Position numbers and translations under genes: made by a program
In this document: positions 56,501 to 64,000 of the stretch, piece after piece
Numbering within the stretch: position 1 is the stretch's first letter
Layout of the letters: every line of letters starts with the position of its first letter
Assembly: GCA_024114885.1 (NCBI GenBank)
Contig: CP099426.1
Coordinates: forward strand, 310,001 to 374,000
Direction of reading: 5' to 3'
Length of the DNA stretch: 64,000 nucleotides
From: Septoria linicola
Taxonomy: Eukaryota > Ascomycota > Dothideomycetes > Mycosphaerellales > Mycosphaerellaceae
The notes under the pieces: model-generated
What the model saw: only the letters and a program-made list of their open reading frames with translations
Told to the model about the DNA's origin: nothing
Databases searched by the model: none

Positions 56501-58375
56501 CGTCGAAAGACGCGAACATATTATACTAAGTATTAGTACGCCTAAACAGGCGACGGTATAATAGAACTATAGGACTTCGTAGTTCTTAATATTGTCTATA
56601 ATCTAGATCGAGACTTTATACTAACTAATAGGCCTAATATCTATAGTACTATCGTGTTTAGCGACTCTATATATACCGAGCTAAGTAAATACGCTATACT
56701 TAAGAAGTAATAGCCTAGTAGCGTCGTTCTAGTATAAGGAATAGCGAGAGTATAATATTATTTCTATACTATACTAAATCGTCGCTATTATAGAGAGTAT
56801 TATCGTAGAGGAAATTTATTAGGTATAGGAGCTTAATATATATATAGCGTTCGGTATTATTAGCGAGGAATATACTAATAGTAAAGGCTATAAATTCGTT
56901 ATAAATACGTTCTTAGAGCCTACCTAGACAAGATAATATATCGTATAGGACGTAAATAGAAAGGCTGACCCTAAGTAGCTTTAAATTAACATAGAAAAAT
57001 TTATTAACTAGAGCTAAATAGACTTTATCTAGACATCGTCTATATAAGTTATAACTATCTAGGCTTTTAGAGATATACTCTATAAGCTACTTTAGCTTAG
57101 TATCTATAAGCGTAGCCGTTACTATAACTATAGTCTAGCGCTTTTAGATCTATTATACTAGTATATAGCGATATACTAGTCTCTACCTACTCCTTATAGA
57201 AAGCCTCCTCGATAATCGCTAATAAAATATTACTAATAGTAGTATTTAGCTGTCTGAAAATGTTTATAGACGCTTATAAAAGTACTACTCTCTATTTTTA
57301 TAGTAATCTAATATAATAGAAAGATATTAAGATAATATATCGAGTAGAGAACCTAGGCGAGTAACTCTATTAGTATTCTATATAAGTCTATAACTAAAGA
57401 GATTAGGTAGTCTATATAATAATCTTAATATACTATCGAATAGCTTAGGACTAGAAGTCGAGATATAAAGAGCTAAAGAAAAGTAGTATATTTAATAAGA
57501 ACTTGTACGCGAAAGTAGCGCGAGGTCAGGTTAGTTAGTTTTAGATACTAATATATTAAGACCTACGCGACCTCAAGCGTAGATCTATCTCGATAAGAGA
57601 CGTTCCGCTCTAGTAGGCAAGTAGGCTCTTTTATTAATTTACTAACTAGGTCGGATCCCTAGCCGAGATAGAGTAGATAACTTAGGTAGTAGTAGCTAGA
57701 GACCTCGCGCTCTTAAGCGTAAGCTACTTAAAGTTTAAAGTAGCGAGCTCGTATATTACGGATTATAGTATTAATATACTCGGGTACTAGAAGTAGCTAT
57801 AGAACTTTAGAATAAACTTACTACTATAATTTAGGTATAACGCTTATAATCGCGTTCGTATTCCTTCTTCTTATCCTATATCGTCTCTTATATATTATAT
57901 ATCGTTTAAAGCTACTATTCGCTATCGTTATTATCTTAATAGGCCCTCTTATTATACTCCGCTAATAGTATACGCGTCGGATACTACTAAATCCTAGCTC
58001 TAGATTATATATACCTAGCGTACGATAATAATAATACCTTACTATATAACGACGAGCTCGAATTAGATAGTTATAATCACTCTCTAGAGTCTATATAGTA
58101 AGGAGAGCGATATATAAGTTAGTATACGAAATTTAGTAAGTATTAGATAAATTATCTCTCGAGAAGAGATATTGTAGAGTAGGTATATTAATACTATAAT
58201 CTATAGTAGGCTTTAAATATCGTACTTATCGGCTAGGATTATAATATCGATATAGAAGGTCTAGTAGTAGCGGCCTTATATACAAGTCGCTATTCGCTAT
58301 AGGATCGGGTAGCGTCGCTTGCTTATTAACTACTTAGAAGCTGTTAGTATACTAAGCTAGGAAGACCGCGCAGAC
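53500..58375. other. RIP-mutated block of unknown origin with internal repeated segments
   Basis: Nearly 5 kb of TA-rich, CA/TG-poor DNA without LTRs or terminal repeats that I could find. Coding traces survive: on the minus strand at about 53900-54330 (SVRKYLRDYIEKV, GEKATRALLESIAKVVKARR); on the + strand over about 56030-57200 (GDGIIELQDFVVLNIVYNL, GIISEEYTNSKGYKFVINTF), broken mainly by TAG/TAA. Segments around 54775-55200 and 56545-57000 resemble each other (AGGCGA..., GCGAGGA, CTAGACAAG in the same order, spacing about 1.8 kb), with a weaker third start near 55495. It may be an old duplicated gene cluster or an unclassified transposon. Confidence 0.5.
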
Positions 58376-59161
58376 TTTGTATATATATACCTTGATCGAC
58401 GACACACCCGAAGCTAGCGTTGTTGTGCTCAATTGGGACGCAAAAAAGTGTCGCAGGAACAATAAATAGTATAAGAGTTAGCATCGTTACGTCCTAGATC
58501 GAAGGCGGTAGGCAACAGCATTCTCATAGTCAGGTCGGCATATAGTAGTACATTCAGCAAGCAAAGCGCATCTTGAATCGTCAATAGCATGTGTTGCGAG
58601 AGCTAGTAGCATCGACGGCGTAGAACAGTTTCTACGACGTGTCTTAGGAAAGTCGAAGTTCGAAAGCAATATAGCTAACAAGCGACATGGCGCTATGGAT
58701 AAGAAGCATCAGGCCATCACAAGCTGGAAATTCAGGCGAATAGATCTTCATTAATAAACGTGAGCGTTTTGGCATTGTTAGTATAGTGCTGGTCAAAAGC
58801 GCGCGTTCAAGACAGGAGAGCACGAACGTGGTGTCGAGGTTGGAGCTCGAGCGTAGATGGAAGCCGTAGGCTGTTGAGCTTTACTCGTGACATTCTGTGT
58901 CTGTTAGGGAGGTTGATCAGCAATACCACCGACATGTTTCCGCTATTCTGGGCAGTAGACGCTCGTGTAGTGCGGTATGATACCTCTCTAACAGGAAGCA
59001 ACTTACTTGTACTTGTACTTCTCTTGATTCTCACAAAGGTCCTGGCAGGATCACGAGAGTCTTCGCCAATCGAGGGTCGCTAGAGAATCTGCGTTGTAGA
59101 AGCACCTCTAGCCTGGTGCTACAAGACTGTCAGGTGGTCACACCAGCGGGAAGGATCAAGC
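58376..59161. other. Unmutated spacer, no supported gene
   Basis: Composition returns to normal. Several ORFs of 60-75 codons on both strands; none convincing. Confidence 0.4.
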
Positions 59162-60394
59162 TTAAGTGTTCTGAATAAGAAGCAGTGCTTCTCCGCTGCC
59201 TTGTGACTCATCGATCGCTGGCATGTAGGCGGTGCGCGGAGACTTGGTGAGAGGTGTTGAACGATCTCCTTGGTCGATAAGCTGAAGGATTGTCTTGCCT
59301 GGCTGGAAGTGGATGTTGATGGACCTTGTCAACATGAACGATGGAGCATACAAGTAGATTTGTTCGTGGCGGGAGTGGGCAATTGAGTCTGGCTCGAGAG
59401 CACTGCTAGCCGATCTTTGCTGGTGTCAAAGTTGCATCTTTGCATAGCCAATAGGCCTTAGGTCTGTTTGTGGCTCTGCGGTCTGTTTCGTGAGGGAGCT
59501 CAAAAGGCGTGACAATCGATGGAGCATGGGAAGCTGTTCGTGGTGATGTGAGCCAGCAGCTTTTGCGACCGTAGAGGGTATCAATACAGCTGCTCGCGTT
59601 GAACTTAGTCCAATCTCAACTGTAGGCAATGATGAGCCCAATGGTGTTGTGTCGAGTAAAGTCGTGGTCGATAGGGTGTCGAACACGGCGCATGGTGTGA
59701 GCTAGTTGTGTGGGAGGTGGCGACATGATAACCTCGTTCATACGCTCGGTAGATGGAGGTAGGTCCGCTGCATGATAGATCATTCGTTGTCCGCGAGAGC
59801 TTGATGTTGAATCTCGACTGCTCGTCGCAATACGACTTTGGTGTAGTATCCCAGAGCACAATCGGCAGCATTCGTGGGAAGAGGCGGCATCTCTTGCATC
59901 GCCAGGTGATGCTCGAGCCAGAAAAGAGCCCATAAGATGAAGTGATGGGGTCTTGAAAGAACCGGTCTGGCTTATAGAGTCTTGTGCTCACTGAAGCGTT
60001 GGACGACACTCTTATGGAGTCTTGGAGAAGGCGATCAATGATGTGTCTCGTTCAGCACAATATTGCACAGACGGGCCTGCTGCTTGCACGGAATCTGGGG
60101 CGAAACACCATCAGGTCTCTCGGTGACAGTGGCAGAGCAGCACATGGCTTGCCAGCCTGCTTCGTTTCTACTGCCGTAGGTTGTGCAAGCGACGCCCGGC
60201 CACATTCAGTGGCTCTGTATTGCCTGACTTCGATCTGGATACCACCGACGGCTTCACTGGCTGTGAGTTTGTTCTCCACACGGGTTGGCTTCCAAGCGGC
60301 ATGGCGACAGACTGTCGCATAGTACCGTTGCCGTTCGCGATCCCATCGAGCCAAGTCTGCTTTGGAGACGCGACGTCTCCATCGTACGTAGAAG
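59162..60394 (-). pseudogene. Degraded unknown gene next to hAT-B2
   Basis: On the minus strand one frame runs from the hAT-B2 boundary (60394) through YYATVCRHAAWKPTRVENK, meets TGA at 60052-60054, and continues in the same frame (LYKPDRFFQDPITSSYGLF, ITWRCKRCRLFPRMLPIVLW) to about 59700. A shifted frame then gives LSTTTLLDTTPLGSSLPTVE, TGA at 59426-59428 and SINIHFQPGKTILQLI, ending with TAA at 59162. So two stops and one frameshift (or small intron) separate coding-like pieces. The 5' end seems removed by the transposon. Family unknown; low confidence that all pieces belong to one gene. Confidence 0.35.
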
Positions 60395-63300
60395 CAGACT
60401 GGTCCACAAGTAAGTAACGCAAGTGAAGATATCTTCACTTGCTTACTTGCTATTTAGTGCCCTCGCTACTTACTTGTCAAGTGAATAAGACGCTCTCTAC
60501 TTACTTATACAAGGCTTACTTGCTCGGTGACGCTAGCTATAAGCGGTAGTATATTACGATATCGAATAGTAGTAAATACTAGTCTATCTTAACCGTGTTA
60601 GTACTATCTACTATTACTATTATTGCCGTAGGTGTTATTAGCTACGTAATACGCCTAAATAGCGTACTAGTTAGTATTATAAAACCGCTATTTATCTATA
60701 ACTTTAGAGTAACTAAATATCGCACTATTTTACTATATAACTATCGTCTACGTAGTTATAATACGTCGCTAGTAATACTAAATTATCGCTTAGGCTTATT
60801 ACTTATTACTAGATAGGCGTATATATCTAAGGCTAACTATACTAAGCTTAGCTATTATCGTTGTTTATTAATCTAGTAAGGTATTAGTAATTAGCTTATA
60901 TTAAGCTTAATCGCCTTCTTTCGCTTCTTATTATAGTACTACGTATACTCGTCTACTATCGTATCGTTATCGCTATCGCTATTATTATTAATTATAAGCG
61001 AGTAGATAATATAGCGCGTAGCCGTAGCCGTAGCTAGCGTTACGGTAGGATTACCTATACTACCTATCGACCGAATAGGCCTCTTATACTTATCCTTATA
61101 TATATTCTATAGCCGTTAGATAGTAGCCTTAGTCCTTACTATCTAATCTATATCGTCGCTAGCCTATCGTTATTACTTATCTAGCTTCTTAATAAACTAC
61201 TACTTTATATTTAGATAGAGTACTATAGTAGCTACGTAAATAGGCGTTTTATTAATCTTAGTAAAGTAATCGTTATACTTAGTCTAACTAAGCTTAATAC
61301 TAGTACGGAAGTATTATTATATAGTAAGTTAGTTAGATAGGTCGTTTCGTATATTAGCTTTAGCGTATAGTTAGTATTATTATTCGCTATCGATACGCTA
61401 TTTACGCTTCGGTAGTTAGAGGTTATTATCGATTAGATACTAGATAATAAGCGCTTTAAAGTAACTTATTAGTGCCTCTATTACTAGTAGTACTTACTAA
61501 ATAGTACTAAACTTACCGCCGCTAGTGCCTTATAGTATCTTTATTACTATCTTTAATAGCTAGAGGATCTCGTAATACTACTTAATTATATACTAATCGT
61601 CGTCTATTAATTGATTATAGACGATAGAAGGCTCTAGCTTTATATAGTACCTATTAGGGTGTTTCTTAGTCTATTTCTATATAGCTATATACTACTTATC
61701 TATCTCTTATTCGTAGTACTTATTAATAGCGGCTCTAAGCTTTAATACATGCTTAGAGCTATCGTCGAACGAGTACTAGCGCGTGTATACGTCGTATAAT
61801 AGACGATATATGTCCTTGTCGCCCTCTACCTTAAATAGAGCTACCTTAGTAAGCTATAGTCGTTCTACCTCCTCCTATACCTATAGTAAACGATCAAGAT
61901 AATAGAGCGTGTTATAAAGCTTACTAATTAGTCTATAGCGACGCTAATATAGTAGTATTATATCCTTAAACGTTAGTCTATTAGTAGCTATATTAATAGC
62001 TTTAGATTTAAGTACTTCTAGATCTTTACTAGTTAGCGTAGCCTATCTAACGAGGTTAAATATATAGCCTATATAGCGTAGCTAATTCTAGTGTTTATCG
62101 AAGCTATATTTCTATATAAGGTACTTAATTACCTTAGGGTTATTACTAGCGTTATTAGAGATAAAGTAACTAACTTTATCGTATAGGTTATAGTATACTA
62201 TTACCTCTACTATAGTCTCTACAATATTACGGCTAGTATAACGGCCCTTCTACCTTAGTAGATCTAGTAATATTGTCCTTAGTTAACCTTCTATAGAGAT
62301 AAAGTATATAATAATACTAAGTAATACTAGTTTGTTTTTAGACGTCTATAGGTCGAATAAGAAGCTAATCCTCGTAATAGCGGCTACTAACTCCTCTATA
62401 ATATAGCTGAGTTATTTATCGAATACTAATACTATCTTAGAGCTTATAGTTTAATATAAAGGAATAAATTAGTAGTAACGAGGTTAGAGGTAGGATAGGA
62501 GCGCTCTAAAGGCTAGTAAATCGCACTTATAGAAGGCAATATTATCTATAATTAGCTATATATATAGTAACGTAAGAAAGTCGTCTATATCGAATTTAAT
62601 AGCTATATTATTATTAATACTCTAAGGCGTAACGTGCCTATCTATTAGCTTATACTACTTACTAGAAGGTGTTTCTAGCTCCTTACCTTCCTTATATATA
62701 CTATATATTTGTCTTAAATATACTCCTACTAATAAGGTTAATTTATCTACGTCGTAGATACTAGCCTATTTACTACGTAACTACGCTCTTCGAGAGTAGT
62801 AGATCTTATATACCTAAACTACCTTCTTCTACGTATTCTATAGCCGCTAGCTATACGTAAAGACCTATAATATTATCTAAGTATCGTCTAGTAGCTATAA
62901 GTATATAGGTAATCGTTCGAAGTCTAGTTAGTCGAGTAATTTAGTATTATTATCGTGTTTACGCTTCGTAAGGCGCTAAAAGAGTATAGGCTACGAAGCT
63001 TATATAGACGCGTTATTATCTACCTATATAGCTAATTCTAATAGTATAGACTCTAGGTCTGTCCTAATTACTAAAGATAGGTCTAATACTAATTCTATAT
63101 CTATACTAAGCTCTATAATAGCGTTATTATAAATACGCTAGTATTTGAAGATAAGATTGTCGCTCTTAGTTAGTATATCCGTATCCTCGTAAGCTAATAA
63201 CTTATAACTCTAAGACTGAACTAAACCTGTTTCTAATACTAACTATATTATAGAATACGCGTTTTAGAGCGTATACTCTTTCCTATTCGAATCGCTATAG

Positions 63301-64000
63301 CTAGTTTAGTTATCTAAATTATTTTAAGGCTATATAGTCGTATATCTATAATATTAGAGGTAGATTCTTAGTACGCTAGAAAGTAATAGTCTATTAATAT
63401 TAAAATATAATAAGAAAACGAGCTTAAAATCTTAGAGCTAGGACTATATAAATATAGAAATGTTTTTATATAGAAATTTTACTAACTATCTAAGCTCTAT
63501 TTTATACTACTTAGAATGTCTATCTAACGTATTTTAGTAATATTATTTAATATACTAGTAATAATACTATAATTGCGATAGTAGATTATAAGGAATCTAG
63601 GGTCTAAAGCTGTTAGATTTAGTATTAAGCGTGTATAAGCGAGCTCGGTTAAGCTAGCCGAGCTAATCAATTCGCCTAATTAATTACACAGCTTCAGCCG
63701 CTTCTTTAACGATCCTTATTTGCCTTACTACGATCTAATAACTATACTAATACCCTTACTCTCAACACGCGCAGACACTTACAATGGCCTAACTATACTA
63801 TCCTATGTACCTACGGACACCGCTCGATCATCTCGTATATCTCAATGCCGTTGAACGGCGGAGAATAGTACAACAAACGCTCTAACGCCGTCGCACGAAA
63901 CAATTGCCGCAATTCTACTACCCTCACTCGAAGAAACGTACCGCAAGGCTTGCAAGTCACTTGCCATCTATTCACTTACTTACTTGCCTTGCTTATGTAA
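60395..64000 (-). mobile_element. hAT transposon copy B2, runs off right edge
   Basis: Starts CAGACTGGTCCACAAG, the inverted counterpart of the right end of B1, and is collinear with 45130-48716 in the same orientation. By comparison with B1 about 80 bp are missing beyond 64000. RIP is present but weaker than in B1: many sites that are TA in B1 remain CA, TG or CG here, and the termini are nearly clean. Transposase motifs lie on the minus strand at the same relative positions, with TAG/TAA stops, so it is inactive. CGTAGAAG (60387-60394) should be its left target copy. Confidence 0.82.
60419..60442. repeat. Subterminal 24-bp perfect palindrome of hAT-B2
   Basis: Centred on GATATC with arms GCAAGTGAA / TTCACTTGC, 24 bp inside the left terminus; it may act as a transposase-binding site or form a hairpin. 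Confidence 0.7.

Noticed and set aside
60595..60816. 73-codon + strand ORF
   Set aside because: Lies in hAT-B2 opposite to the transposase; chance ORF in RIP DNA.
1..64000. tRNA, rRNA or other structured RNA genes
   Set aside because: I saw no cloverleaf with A and B boxes and no rRNA-like sequence; a tRNAscan or Infernal run would decide.

Overview
The window looks like nuclear DNA of a filamentous ascomycete (Pezizomycotina). Genes carry short GT-AG introns of about 45-145 bp, and long blocks of transposon DNA show the signature of repeat-induced point mutation (RIP): CpA and TpG are almost absent, TpA is greatly over-represented, and former Trp/Gln codons read TAG/TAA. A Dothideomycete is likely from the gene repertoire, but this is inference.

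Gene island 1 (1-9065): a tandem trio of paralogous nuclear-looking proteins, each with a duplicated CX4CX2C motif (first copy frameshifted, second with a nonsense codon, third intact); an intron-containing MFS transporter of the anion:cation symporter/Dal5 type; and the 3' half of an unknown gene. That gene is cut at 9065/16773 by a transposon with an 8-bp target duplication.

Insertion 1 (9066-16772): a RIP-degraded hAT-like element holding a solo copia LTR and a full-length minus-strand Ty1/copia element with 277-bp LTRs and a 5-bp target duplication.

Gene island 2 (16773-31690): the 5' half of the split gene, the DEAH-box helicase Prp43 divergent from the arginine methyltransferase PRMT5, two uncharacterised ORFs, a broken FAD-linked oxidase, an intact exo-polygalacturonase (GH28), and the unmutated 5' end of an unknown gene whose frame runs straight into RIP-mutated DNA.

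Transposon block (31690-48796): a minus-strand copia element of a second family, a 5'-truncated copy of the first copia family in + orientation, a truncated hAT transposase relic, and a complete hAT element (hAT-B1) inserted in a host gene. Right-hand region (48797-64000): that host gene, two eroded genes around a GCA-rich hexanucleotide repeat, a 5-kb RIP block of unknown origin, another gene relic, and a second, less mutated copy of the same hAT family (hAT-B2) running off the right edge.

Intact household genes (PRP43, PRMT5) therefore alternate with RIP-silenced transposons that cut and mutated neighbouring accessory genes. Most exon joins, frameshifts and mobile-element limits were derived by hand from splice signals, terminal repeats and target duplications.
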